Source: Saccharopolyspora gloriosae
GTDB lineage: Bacteria > Actinomycetota > Actinomycetes > Mycobacteriales > Pseudonocardiaceae
Assembly (NCBI RefSeq): GCF_014203325.1
Contig: NZ_JACHIV010000001.1
Location: forward strand, 2,481,501 to 2,545,500
Direction: 5' to 3'
DNA length: 64,000 nt
The notes beneath the pieces were generated by a model. The model did not search any database. It had not been told where the DNA came from and worked only from the letters and a program-made list of their open reading frames with translations. This document shows positions 17,911 through 26,244 of the stretch, piece after piece (position 1 is the first letter of the stretch; the number at the start of each line of letters is the position of its first letter). The position numbers were made by a program, and so were the translations under genes.

Positions 17911-18750
17911 ATGGACGATGGTGGACGAGGTCTTGTTCTCGGTGGTGGCGGGGTCACGGGCATCGCGTGGGAGACGGGTCTGCTGCGGGGGCTCGCCGAG
18001 CTCGGCGTGGACCTGTCCGCGGCCGGTCTCGTCGTCGGCACCTCGGCGGGTTCCGTCGTCGCGGCGCAGATCACCAGCGGTATCGGACTCGACGAACTCT
18101 TCCAGGACCAGCTGCGCGAGGCCTCCGGCGAGATCGCGGCCCGGATGAGTCCGGCGGCGCTGGCGCGCTTCGCGGCCGCCGCCGCGTGGCCCGGTGATCG
18201 CCGGCGCGCTCGGGCCTGGCTCGGGCGAGCGGCGCTGCGCGCCGAGACCGTGCCCGAATCCGAACGCCGAGCCGTCATCGAGCAGCGGCTGCCGCACCAC
18301 GACTGGCCGCGGCAGCGGTTGTGCATCCCGGCCGTCGACGCGGAAACGGGACGCGTCCGGGTCTTCGAGAACGACGGCGGCGTGGCACTGGTCGACGCCG
18401 TCGCCGCCAGCTGCGCGGTGCCGCTGGTGTGGCCGCCGGTGACCATCGACGGGCGCCGCTACGTCGACGGCGGGGTGCGCTCGGTGACCAACGCGGATCT
18501 CGCGGCGCACTGCGAGCGGGTCGTGGTCATCGCCCCCACCACAGCGGCCGGGCGCCGCGCGGATCGGCCCGCGGCGCAGGTGGCGGCGCTCGGTGGCGCG
18601 GTGCGGTCGGTGGTCGTGAGCCCCGGCCCGGCGGCGAAGCAGGCCATGGGCCGCAACCCCCTCGACCCCGCACGGCGACGGGCCGCCGCGCTCGCCGGGC
18701 GAGCTCAGGCTCCCGAGGTCGCCGACCAGGTGCGCGCCGCGTGGACGTGA
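17911..18750 (+). CDS. Patatin-like phospholipase
   Basis: A 279-residue patatin-family acyl hydrolase. All the key parts are present: the oxyanion-hole glycines GGGG (11-14), the nucleophile elbow G43-T-S45-A-G47, and the catalytic aspartate D186 in YVDGGVRS. It has no signal peptide, so it probably acts on lipids in the cytoplasm or at the inner membrane face. It is monocistronic. The ribosome-binding site (GGGGG directly before ATG) is weak. Confidence 0.87.
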   Translation: MDDGGRGLVLGGGGVTGIAWETGLLRGLAELGVDLSAAGLVVGTSAGSVVAAQITSGIGLDELFQDQLREASGEIAARMSPAALARFAAAAAWPGDRRRARAWLGRAALRAETVPESERRAVIEQRLPHHDWPRQRLCIPAVDAETGRVRVFENDGGVALVDAVAASCAVPLVWPPVTIDGRRYVDGGVRSVTNADLAAHCERVVVIAPTTAAGRRADRPAAQVAALGGAVRSVVVSPGPAAKQAMGRNPLDPARRRAAALAGRAQAPEVADQVRAAWT

Positions 18751-18866
18751 CGGCGACAGGGAAGGTCACTTGTCGTAATCGCGGCTTTGATGTGCGAAGT
18801 GGCCGCGCCGTCCCGTTCATCCAGTTCACGGGGTTGCGCAACACGCGCTCAATACCCGCAATCTGT

Positions 18867-18912
18867 GCGTGACGTCACACTGCGTCACGCTATCGCTCTA
18901 TCGTTGATCAAC
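18867..18912. promoter_or_regulatory. Two palindromes upstream of asnB
   Basis: GCGTGACG (18867-18874) mirrors CGTCACGC (18883-18890), and GTTGATCAAC at 18903-18912 is a perfect 10-bp palindrome. Both lie within 115 bp of the asnB start and probably mark regulator binding in its promoter. The regulator cannot be named. Confidence 0.45.
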
Positions 18913-18980
18913 AACCCGGGGAATAGCGTGCTGGTGCCTAGTTAGTTTGGGTAGCTATCTACATGGGTTGAGGTGGTCGT

Positions 18981-20810
18981 ATGTGTGGCATCACCGGTTG
19001 GGTCTCCTACGCACGTGATCTCGGCACGCGGGACGGCGTGCTGCGGGACATGACGGAGACGATGGCCTGCCGCGGACCGGACGCCGCCGGTACGTGGATC
19101 GCTCCGCACGCCGCGCTGGGGCACCGGCGGCTCGCCGTCATCGACCTTCCCGGCGGCGCCCAGCCGATGAAGGTCGACACCCCGGACGGCGCGGTCGCGA
19201 TGGTGTACTCGGGGGAGGCGTACAACTTCACCGAACTGCGCGACGAACTGCGCAGGCGCGGGCACCGGTTCGACACCGACTCCGACACCGAGGTCGTGCT
19301 GCGCGGCTACCTGGAATGGGGCGAGCGCCTCGCCGACGAGCTCAACGGCATGTACGCCTTCGCGATCTGGGACGAGCGCACCGAGAAGCTCGTCATGATC
19401 CGCGACCGCATGGGCATCAAGCCCTTCTACTACTACGAGACCGACGACGGCGTGCTGTTCGGCTCCGAGCCGAAGGCGATCCTGGCGAACCCGGCCGTCG
19501 AGCCCGTGATCGGCCTCGACGGGATGCGCGAGATCTTCTCGTTCGCCAAGACGCCCGGTTTCGCCGCGTGGGAGGGGATGCGGGAGCTCAAGCCCGGTCA
19601 CCTGGCGATCGTGGACCGCAACGGGCTGCGCGAACGCTGCTACTGGCAGCTGGAGGTCGGCGAGCACACCGATGATCGCGCGACCACCGTCGGGCGCGTC
19701 CGCGAACTGCTCGACGACATCATCGCCCGCCAGCTGGTCGCCGACGTGCCGCGCTGCACGCTGCTGTCCGGCGGGCTCGACTCCTCGGCCATGACCGCCA
19801 TCGCGGCGCTGCAACTGGCCGAGCAGGGCGAGAACGTGCGCAGCTTCGCCGTGGACTTCCCCAACCAGGCGGAGAACTTCCGGGCCATCGACGTGGCCCC
19901 CACCCAGGACACTCCGTTCGTGAAGGCCGTCGCGGAGCACGTCAAGAGCGACCACGAGAACATCGTGCTCGACGGTGCCGCGTTGTCCGACCCGGCGGTG
20001 CGCGGTGCGGCCGTCGGCGCGCGGGACCTCCCGATCGGCCTCGGCGACCGGGACAACTCGCTGTACCTGCTGTTCAAGGCCATCCGCGAGCAGTCCACGG
20101 TGGCGCTCTCCGGCGAGTCCGCCGACGAGATCTTCGGCGGCTACCCGTGGTTCCACGACGAGCGGCAGCGCACGGCCGACACGTTCCCGTGGCTCGTCGA
20201 CTCCCCGCTGAACCCCGGCGGGCTGCTCGACGACGGGCTGACCCGGCAGCTCGACCTGGGCGCCTACATCGGTGACAACTACTCGGCCGCGTTGAACGCG
20301 GCTCCCCTCAAGGACGGGGAGACCGGGCTGGAGAAGCGGATGCGCCAGGTCAGCTACATGCACCTGACCCGCATGGTGCAGACGCTCCTGGACCGCAAGG
20401 ACCGGATGAGCATGGCCGTCGGGTTGGAGGTCCGGGTGCCGTTCTGCGATCACCGGCTGGTGCAGTACGTGTTCAACACGCCGTGGTCGCTCAAGACCTA
20501 CGACGGCAGGGAGAAGAGCCTCCTGCGCGGCGCCACCCGCGACACCTTGCCCGACGAGGTGGCGGACCGGAAGAAGAGCGGCTACCCGGGCAGCTTCGAC
20601 CCGAACTACCTCGCGGCCATCCAGTCCCAGGCCGCCGAGCTGATCTCGTCGAACCACCGGGTGCTCGACTTCTACGACAAGGGCCAGCTCAGGGCCGCCA
20701 CCGAGGCCGACGGGAAGACGATCGCCAACGAGCAGCGCAACGCCATCGAGCGGGTGCTCGACATCGCCACCTGGCTCGACCAGCGCAACCCGACGATCAA
20801 GCTCGCCTGA
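18981..20810 (+). CDS. asnB: Asparagine synthetase (glutamine-hydrolysing), AsnB-type
   Basis: A 609-residue two-domain enzyme that converts aspartate, glutamine and ATP to asparagine and glutamate. The N-terminal amidotransferase begins MCGITGW with nucleophile Cys2, and continues with RGPDAAG and the ammonia-tunnel region MGIKPFYY. The synthetase domain has the PP-loop S263-GGLDSS. Full length agrees with the family. Homologues occur as primary enzymes and as amidotransferases in antibiotic clusters. With no biosynthetic neighbours here, primary metabolism is the better guess. A bidirectional terminator follows directly. Confidence 0.88.
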   Translation: MCGITGWVSYARDLGTRDGVLRDMTETMACRGPDAAGTWIAPHAALGHRRLAVIDLPGGAQPMKVDTPDGAVAMVYSGEAYNFTELRDELRRRGHRFDTDSDTEVVLRGYLEWGERLADELNGMYAFAIWDERTEKLVMIRDRMGIKPFYYYETDDGVLFGSEPKAILANPAVEPVIGLDGMREIFSFAKTPGFAAWEGMRELKPGHLAIVDRNGLRERCYWQLEVGEHTDDRATTVGRVRELLDDIIARQLVADVPRCTLLSGGLDSSAMTAIAALQLAEQGENVRSFAVDFPNQAENFRAIDVAPTQDTPFVKAVAEHVKSDHENIVLDGAALSDPAVRGAAVGARDLPIGLGDRDNSLYLLFKAIREQSTVALSGESADEIFGGYPWFHDERQRTADTFPWLVDSPLNPGGLLDDGLTRQLDLGAYIGDNYSAALNAAPLKDGETGLEKRMRQVSYMHLTRMVQTLLDRKDRMSMAVGLEVRVPFCDHRLVQYVFNTPWSLKTYDGREKSLLRGATRDTLPDEVADRKKSGYPGSFDPNYLAAIQSQAAELISSNHRVLDFYDKGQLRAATEADGKTIANEQRNAIERVLDIATWLDQRNPTIKLA

Positions 20811-20817
20811 CGGGCCT

Positions 20818-20853
20818 CAGCGGTTTTCTCCGCTCTGGCGGGGAAAACCGCTG
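20818..20853. terminator. Bidirectional terminator between asnB and the toxin locus
   Basis: Perfect 11-bp arms CAGCGGTTTTC (20818-20828) and GAAAACCGCTG (20843-20853). The T-rich and A-rich inner parts make it suitable in both directions between the convergent transcripts. Confidence 0.75.
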
Positions 20854-20866
20854 CGGAACGCCGTCG

Positions 20867-21496
20867 TCACCGGCCGGCGGTCGTCGTGGTGAACGTCCGG
20901 TCCGCCTCGGCGAGGATTCGCTCCAGCCGCGCTCCGGTGCGGTTCGGCGTGGTTCCGTCGTCGAGCGGGTCGGCCGTCACCGACACGATGTACTGGCCGT
21001 ACCGGATCCACGCGTACCAGCGCGTGCATTCCTCAGGACGCCCGTCGAAGCGGGCGCAGTAGAACCGCGCCTCGTCCGCTTCCGGCGGCACCGGTGCCGG
21101 GACCTCGGTGATGCGGTCGTACTTCTCCGCGTACCGGTCGCTCGGATCCCCGAGCCGGAACGTCAGCCACGCCCAGGTGGGGGAGGCGAAGCGGTGCGCG
21201 GTCTCGTCGAACCCCGGCTCGTGGCCGTCGGCCGCCGAGTCCTTCCAGACGCGGGTCCAGCGGTCCCGCAATCCCGTCATCGACGGTGCGGCGGGCGCGA
21301 AGTCGGCGGATCGCCGCCACTGGCCGGGAGCGCCGGGTTCGGCGGGCAGCAGTTCCGCCGCGGCGCGGGTCTCCCGCCACTGCCCGGCGAACGGCAGATG
21401 CCAGCTCGCGACCGCGATCAGGAGCAGCACCACCACCGCGCCCGCGACCAGGGCGAAACGGCGGCGCCGCGCCGTCAGTACTCCCGAGGTTTCCAT
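20867..21496 (-). CDS. Membrane-anchored protein downstream of the Ntox44 toxin; candidate immunity protein
   Basis: A 209-residue protein with a short basic N-terminus, one transmembrane helix (about residues 13-29, FALVAGAVVVLLLIAVAS) and a soluble remainder containing two cysteines (FYCARFDGRPEEC) that could pair outside the cell. Its start overlaps the end of the toxin gene by 22 bp, so the two are co-translated. An immunity protein is expected at this position. A membrane-anchored partner for toxin export is the other possibility. I do not recognise the family. Confidence 0.65.
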   Translation of the reverse strand: METSGVLTARRRRFALVAGAVVVLLLIAVASWHLPFAGQWRETRAAAELLPAEPGAPGQWRRSADFAPAAPSMTGLRDRWTRVWKDSAADGHEPGFDETAHRFASPTWAWLTFRLGDPSDRYAEKYDRITEVPAPVPPEADEARFYCARFDGRPEECTRWYAWIRYGQYIVSVTADPLDDGTTPNRTGARLERILAEADRTFTTTTAGR

Positions 21497-22584
21497 TCCT
21501 GCACCTGTTCGACGTTCTGCGCTTCCATCTCGTCGATGGTCTTCATGACCTCGGTGGGGAACTGCTCCGGCGTGAGGTCGTCGCCGTACTTCTCGTAGAT
21601 CTCGATCCCGGCGCGCATGGTGAGCTGATCGCCTTGGTCGTCTTCGCCGACGCCCTCACCGATCGACGCGCCCTCGATCAAGGTCTCCGCGTCGATCCCA
21701 GCGGCTCGGCCGACGTAACCGTAGTGGATGTTGGACCAGATGTCGTAGCTCGCGGAGCGGTCCTCACCGGGGACCTTGAACTGGAACTCCTCCTTCGCGT
21801 CGAGCCCGAACTCGTCCTCCAGCAGGGGTTTGTGGTCCCACTCGGCGCCGGGGCGGACCTGGTTCGCCCACATGGCCAGGGCGGCGATGGTCTCCCCGGC
21901 GGGGTCGCGGCCGAACTCCCACCACTCCTTCGGCCGGAGCAGGTCCTTGATCATCGCGACGGTGTCCGAGCCGCTGTTGCGCATCATCTCGTCGTAGATG
22001 TACTTCTCCGATTCGCGGAACCGCGCTTCGCTCTCCGCCGCTTCCGCTGCGGCCAGCGTCGATTGCTCCGGGGCGTTGAAGTCGTGCTTCTCGTCGACGT
22101 TGGACTTCAAGGCGAACGCCGCGTTCTCGTCGGCCTCGGTGGCCGAGACCAGGGCGCGTTCGATCTCCTTGTCGACCTCATCGATCTGGTCGCGATGCGC
22201 GACATCCGCACCGGGTCCTGCCGATTTCGGGCGGACTTCGCCCTTGTCGTTGACGACGAGGTCCTTCGCGGGTGCGTCGACGTCGGCGATCTCGACGAGT
22301 CGGTCGCGCGCCTTCGCGATCGCTTCGTGCGCTTCGCGGAGGATGTCGCGGATGCCGGTCGCCTCGGCGGTCGCGTCGCCGAACTCCCTCGCCGTCTCGT
22401 CGGCGAACCCGATCGCCACCCGTGCGTCGTCACCCTGCCACCCGGCGGTCTGCACCGGCTTCAGCACCGTTTCGTGAATGTCGTCGTCGAGGGTCTTGAG
22501 CTTGCCGATCAGGTCGGTCCAGTCGGACACGCAGCCCGCGAGCGCGTCGAGCGGGGCGTGGCGGACGTCGTCGTAGCTGAGCAA
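21475..22584 (-). CDS. WXG-type polymorphic toxin with Ntox44-like C-terminal domain
   Basis: A 369-residue protein. Residues 1-100 are helical with a W49-x-G51 turn, as in WXG100/LXG substrates of type VII secretion. A charged helical linker follows. Residues 195-365 match polymorphic toxin type 44: the hallmark NIHYGYVGRAAG at 285-296, preceded by a WANQVRPGAEWDHKP block and followed by DQGDQLTMRAGIEIYEKYGDDLT. Ntox44 is a predicted effector domain of bacterial conflict systems; the biochemical activity is not certain to me. A WXG-like partner lies 10 bp upstream and a candidate immunity gene overlaps the 3' end. No secretion genes are in the window. Confidence 0.8.
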   Translation of the reverse strand: MLSYDDVRHAPLDALAGCVSDWTDLIGKLKTLDDDIHETVLKPVQTAGWQGDDARVAIGFADETAREFGDATAEATGIRDILREAHEAIAKARDRLVEIADVDAPAKDLVVNDKGEVRPKSAGPGADVAHRDQIDEVDKEIERALVSATEADENAAFALKSNVDEKHDFNAPEQSTLAAAEAAESEARFRESEKYIYDEMMRNSGSDTVAMIKDLLRPKEWWEFGRDPAGETIAALAMWANQVRPGAEWDHKPLLEDEFGLDAKEEFQFKVPGEDRSASYDIWSNIHYGYVGRAAGIDAETLIEGASIGEGVGEDDQGDQLTMRAGIEIYEKYGDDLTPEQFPTEVMKTIDEMEAQNVEQVQEWKPREY

Positions 22585-22594
22585 CTGCCGCTCC

Positions 22595-22966
22595 TCACTC
22601 GAAGTGCTTCGCGATCTCGGCCATCGTCATCTCGTTCTCGGCTTCGACGGCCTCGTGACCCCGCGCCGTCGCGTGCAGTTCGGCGTCGAGCTTGTCGCAG
22701 GCGAGCACCAGCGTGTCGACCTGGGAACGCCAGGTCTCCGTCGCGTTCGTCAGCGCCCGGCCGAGCACGAAGTTCTCCCGGGACAGCGCCGCGCCCGCCG
22801 AGGTCCCGCTCGTCTCGACGCCCTCGCGCGCGCCGTCGAGCCGGTCCCGGATGTCGGCCGCCGCGTCACCGCAGGCCTTGAGCACGGCGGTGTTCACCTG
22901 CAGCACGCCGCCGTCGTCATCCGGCGAGTCGTCGCCGGGATTGAGCTGTTGCCTGATGCCGCCCAC
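22595..22966 (-). CDS. WXG100/EspC-like small secreted partner protein
   Basis: A 123-residue, helical, acidic protein without cysteine-rich or membrane segments, resembling the small ESX-associated proteins encoded next to LXG/WXG toxins (VNTAVLKACGDAAADIRDRLDG, then ETWRSQVDTLVLACDKL). I prefer GTG at 22966 because GGAGGGG lies nine bases upstream. A GTG six codons earlier (22984) is the alternative. It ends 10 bp before the toxin start and is probably its chaperone or co-secreted partner. Confidence 0.65.
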   Translation of the reverse strand: MGGIRQQLNPGDDSPDDDGGVLQVNTAVLKACGDAAADIRDRLDGAREGVETSGTSAGAALSRENFVLGRALTNATETWRSQVDTLVLACDKLDAELHATARGHEAVEAENEMTMAEIAKHFE

Positions 22967-23091
22967 CGCATCCGTCCCCTCCACCGCGTCCGCGCTTCCG
23001 CGCCGTCCGACCGGACGGGGAGCGGGGCGGATCTGCTAGGACGCTAGACAGTGGCGGGGAAGTCGCGGAGCGGTTCGGTGCGAATGTGCCC

Positions 23092-23116
23092 GATCGGATC
23101 AATGGTACATCCGATC
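23092..23116. promoter_or_regulatory. Palindrome upstream of the toxin locus
   Basis: GATCGGAT (23092-23099) and ATCCGATC (23109-23116) are perfect 8-bp arms around a 9-base AT-rich spacer, 126 bp upstream of the WXG-like start. It is a candidate operator for the toxin operon or a remnant terminator of the monooxygenase gene that ends at 23159. Confidence 0.4.
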
Positions 23117-23158
23117 CGAATCGCGATCCGGTTCGACGGCATCGGCTCCCGAACCGGC

Positions 23159-24610
23159 TCAGCCGACGGGTTCGTAGTCGGACGGCCGGAAATCGGCCGT
23201 GCGCCTGCGGTATTCGACGCCGGTGCCGGGCCAGTTGGTGCTGATCCGGCCGCTGGCGTCGCGGTACCAGCTGGCGCACTTCGTCCAGACGCCGTCGACG
23301 AGCCGGCCCTGCACCTCGGCGTCGAACGCCGCCGCCACCTCCGGGCGGACGGCGATCGGACTTCCCACCCGGGCGCTGTGCAGGATCGCGCTCGTGAGGT
23401 GCTTCGCCTGCTGCTCCAGCATGAAGACGATGGAACCCGCGCCCACGTTGGTGTTCGGCCCGTACATCACGTAGAGGTTCGGGAAGTGGGGAACCGAGAT
23501 GCCGAGGTAGGCGCGGGACCCGGTTCTGGACCACTCCTCGCGCAGATCGCGACCGCCGGCACCGGCGACCCGCAGCGGTGCGAGGAAGTCCGACGCGGTG
23601 AAGCCGGTGCCGTAGATGATGACGTCGACCTCGTGGAACTCGCCGGAGCCGTCCCGGACGCCTCCGGCGTGGATCGACTCGATGCCGGTGTCGACCACCG
23701 CGACGTTGGATTCTCCCAATGCCGGCAGGTAATCGTTGGAGAACAGGATGCGCTTGCACCCGACGGGATACTGCGGCCACACCTTCTCGAACAGGGCCGG
23801 GTCGGGGACCTGCTTGCGCATGTGGCGGCGGCTGAACGCGGTGAGGATGCGGGACAGGACCCGGGAGTAGAGGAAGGAGACGGCGATCGCCTCGCCGACG
23901 GCCCACCACGCGGCACGTCTGACGCGCAGCAGGCCGGGCAGCGCGCCGAGCACCCGGCGACGCCAGGAGCCGAACTCGGTGTCCGGGCGCGGCACGATGT
24001 AGGGCGGACTGCGCTGGAACAGCGTGAGGTGCGCGACTTCGGGCTGTATCTCGGGGATGAACTGGACCGCGCTGGCGCCGGAACCGATGACGGCCACCCG
24101 CTTGCCGTCGAGGTCGACGTCGTGATCCCACTGCGCGGAGTGGAACGAGGCGCCCTGGAACGTCTCACGTCCGGGGATGTCCGGCCACGAGGGGCGCGAC
24201 AGGAGTCCGACCGCCGATACGAGGGCGTCGACCTCCACCACTCCGCCCTGGCCGGTGCTGATGCGCCACTTGCGGGTGGCTTCGTCGTATTCGGCGGCCG
24301 TCACCTCCGTCCCGAAGCGGATGTACCGGTGCAGGTCGTACTTGTCCGCGACCTCCCGCAGGTACTGGAGGATCGCCGGTTGGCGGGAGTACCGCCGCGG
24401 CCAGTTCGGGTTGAGCTCGAACGAGTAGGAGTAGAAGGGCGACGGCACGTCGCAGGCCGCGCCCGGATACGTGTTCTCCCGCCACACGCCCCCGACGTCC
24501 TGGCCGCGTTCGAAGATCACCAGGTCGTCGATCCCCGCGCGGGTGAGTTCGATCGCCGCGCCGAGGCCACCGAACCCGGTTCCGATCACGGCGACTGACG
24601 GTTGCCTCAT
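23159..24610 (-). CDS. Flavin-containing monooxygenase, Baeyer-Villiger type
   Basis: A 483-residue NAD(P)H- and FAD-dependent monooxygenase. The FAD-binding loop is G10-x-G12-x-x-G15. The Baeyer-Villiger fingerprint FxGxxxHxxxW is intact at F151, G153, H157 and W161. A second nucleotide loop GSGASA lies at 176-181. The NTYPGAACDVPS segment is also typical. Such enzymes turn ketones into esters or lactones, or oxidise heteroatoms. It follows the CoA-transferase gene on the same strand after 152 bp, so it may belong to the catabolic cluster. A paralogue is at 63261. Confidence 0.88.
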   Translation of the reverse strand: MRQPSVAVIGTGFGGLGAAIELTRAGIDDLVIFERGQDVGGVWRENTYPGAACDVPSPFYSYSFELNPNWPRRYSRQPAILQYLREVADKYDLHRYIRFGTEVTAAEYDEATRKWRISTGQGGVVEVDALVSAVGLLSRPSWPDIPGRETFQGASFHSAQWDHDVDLDGKRVAVIGSGASAVQFIPEIQPEVAHLTLFQRSPPYIVPRPDTEFGSWRRRVLGALPGLLRVRRAAWWAVGEAIAVSFLYSRVLSRILTAFSRRHMRKQVPDPALFEKVWPQYPVGCKRILFSNDYLPALGESNVAVVDTGIESIHAGGVRDGSGEFHEVDVIIYGTGFTASDFLAPLRVAGAGGRDLREEWSRTGSRAYLGISVPHFPNLYVMYGPNTNVGAGSIVFMLEQQAKHLTSAILHSARVGSPIAVRPEVAAAFDAEVQGRLVDGVWTKCASWYRDASGRISTNWPGTGVEYRRRTADFRPSDYEPVG

Positions 24611-24762
24611 CGCAACTCCTCAGTTCGTCGGGGCACCCCGAGTTCCGCGGTTCCGCCCCTGGGGCCGATGTCGACTGTGGGCGAGCGGTCGTGCCGTTCA
24701 CAACCGGCCGCACGGGTGGAAATCCTCGATCAGACGCGGTCGACGAGCGTCCGCAGGCCGTG

Positions 24763-26244
24763 CTAGCGCTCCAGCCACTCCGGCCGCGACGAGCCGCGCG
24801 GCACCAGCACCGTGCGGTAGTGGCCCGGTGTCGCCGACATCCGGACCTGGTCGGTGACGCCCTGGTAGTGGCCCAGCGGGGTGTCGGCGGTGAAGATCTC
24901 CGGGTCGAGGTAGGCGTGCCGGGCGTCGCTGCCCGCGGTGGCCTGGGCGTACTGCTTGTCGAACACGCCCATGCTGAGGATCCACAGCGCGGCGCGGGTC
25001 AGCGAGACGTGCACCCGGTAGCTGCCGCCCTCGGTGGCGCGGCGGGCCAGCGCCTCGGCGACGCCGGTGGTCAGCAGCCAGGACACGATGTAGTCGTTGA
25101 CCACGAGGATCGGTGGCAGCGCGGGGGTGTCGCCGTCGCCTTCGAGGTGCATCATGCCGGTGAGGCTGCCCGCGGTCTGGTCGAACCCGACGCGCCCCGC
25201 CCACGGGCCGTGCTCGCCGTTGAGCGTCGCCGTGGCGTGGATGATGCCGGGGCGGGTCTCGGCGGCCTGCTCCGGGGACAGGCCGATGGAGTCGAGGTAG
25301 CCGGGGCGGCGGTTGGCGAAGAACACGTCCGCGTCGGCGAGCAGCCCGCGGATCCGTTGCGCGCCTTCCGGCTTGTACGGGTCGATGGTGGCGGAGCGGG
25401 TGCCGACGTTCGCGGTGACGTAGGTGGTGTCGTGCTCCAGTTCGTTGGGGCGCCACAGGTTCAGCACGTCCGCGCCGTGCAGCGCGAGCGCTCGGCCGAC
25501 GCCCGCCCCGGCGATCACGTGCCCCATGCCCAGGGCGCGGATGCCGTCGAGCGGGGAGGTGCCGCCGGACAGCGGCTCCGGCTCGCTCTCGCCGATCTTG
25601 GTGATCTCCACCAGCGGCATGTCGGCGAGCGCGTCGCGGTAGTGCGGTTCGGCGAGCAGTTCCTCGGTGCTGCGCAGCATCGGCAGCACGGTGCCCGCCG
25701 CCACGGCGGCGTTCTCCAGGTCGAGGCCGTTCCAGCCGGAGATCGCCTTCGCGACGGCCTCGGCGTCGTCGGGCACGCCGAGCAGCTTCTGCGCCGCGAT
25801 CTTGATCTTCGGGTAGGGGTTGAGCGGCATCATCCACCGGTCGTCGGCGGTGCGGTAGAAGGCGAAGCCGAGCGCGTTGGAGGGGTTCGCCGCCGTCGCG
25901 GGCGGATAGCCGTTGAGCAGTTCCCACTTGCGGTCGTAGAACGGGCACAGCCGGTGCGGCGCGGACCGCAGGTCCACGTCGATGTCCTGGCCGGCACCGC
26001 CGCGCGACCGCCACAGCTTGGCGATCGCCGCCGACTTCGCGGCGAGCGCGATCGCCGACCCGCCGCCGAGCCGCAGCGTGCTGGGCACCACCGGGTCCGC
26101 GCCGTGGAAGGTGATGGAACCGCCGGTGTCGCCGGAACTCATCCCGACACCGGCGAGCACCTCGTCGAGCTCGGCGTGCGGGTCGAACGCGTCCGAGGTG
26201 GCCGGTTCGGCCACGGCCGCCGCGACGCGGTCAGTCAGCGACAT
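24763..26244 (-). CDS. CaiB/BaiF family (class III) CoA-transferase
   Basis: A 493-residue CoA-transferase that moves CoA between carboxylates through an aspartyl anhydride. The catalytic part is recognisable: LGMGHVIAGAGVGRALALHGADVLNLWRP, the DPYKPEGAQRIRGLLADADVFFANRRPGYLDSIGLS block, IIHATATLNGEHGPWAGRVGFDQTAGSLTGMM with the likely nucleophile Asp in GFDQTAG, then the proline-rich VNDYIVSWL segment. The N-terminal 220 residues form an additional, more divergent CaiB-like half. It overlaps the AtuA-family gene by 14 bp. It probably activates an acid produced by the cluster. Confidence 0.83.
   Translation of the reverse strand: MSLTDRVAAAVAEPATSDAFDPHAELDEVLAGVGMSSGDTGGSITFHGADPVVPSTLRLGGGSAIALAAKSAAIAKLWRSRGGAGQDIDVDLRSAPHRLCPFYDRKWELLNGYPPATAANPSNALGFAFYRTADDRWMMPLNPYPKIKIAAQKLLGVPDDAEAVAKAISGWNGLDLENAAVAAGTVLPMLRSTEELLAEPHYRDALADMPLVEITKIGESEPEPLSGGTSPLDGIRALGMGHVIAGAGVGRALALHGADVLNLWRPNELEHDTTYVTANVGTRSATIDPYKPEGAQRIRGLLADADVFFANRRPGYLDSIGLSPEQAAETRPGIIHATATLNGEHGPWAGRVGFDQTAGSLTGMMHLEGDGDTPALPPILVVNDYIVSWLLTTGVAEALARRATEGGSYRVHVSLTRAALWILSMGVFDKQYAQATAGSDARHAYLDPEIFTADTPLGHYQGVTDQVRMSATPGHYRTVLVPRGSSRPEWLER

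Noticed and set aside
24611-24762. Possible terminator separating the monooxygenase from the CoA-transferase gene
   Set aside because: I found no convincing stem-loop in these 152 bases, so operon membership of the monooxygenase stays open.
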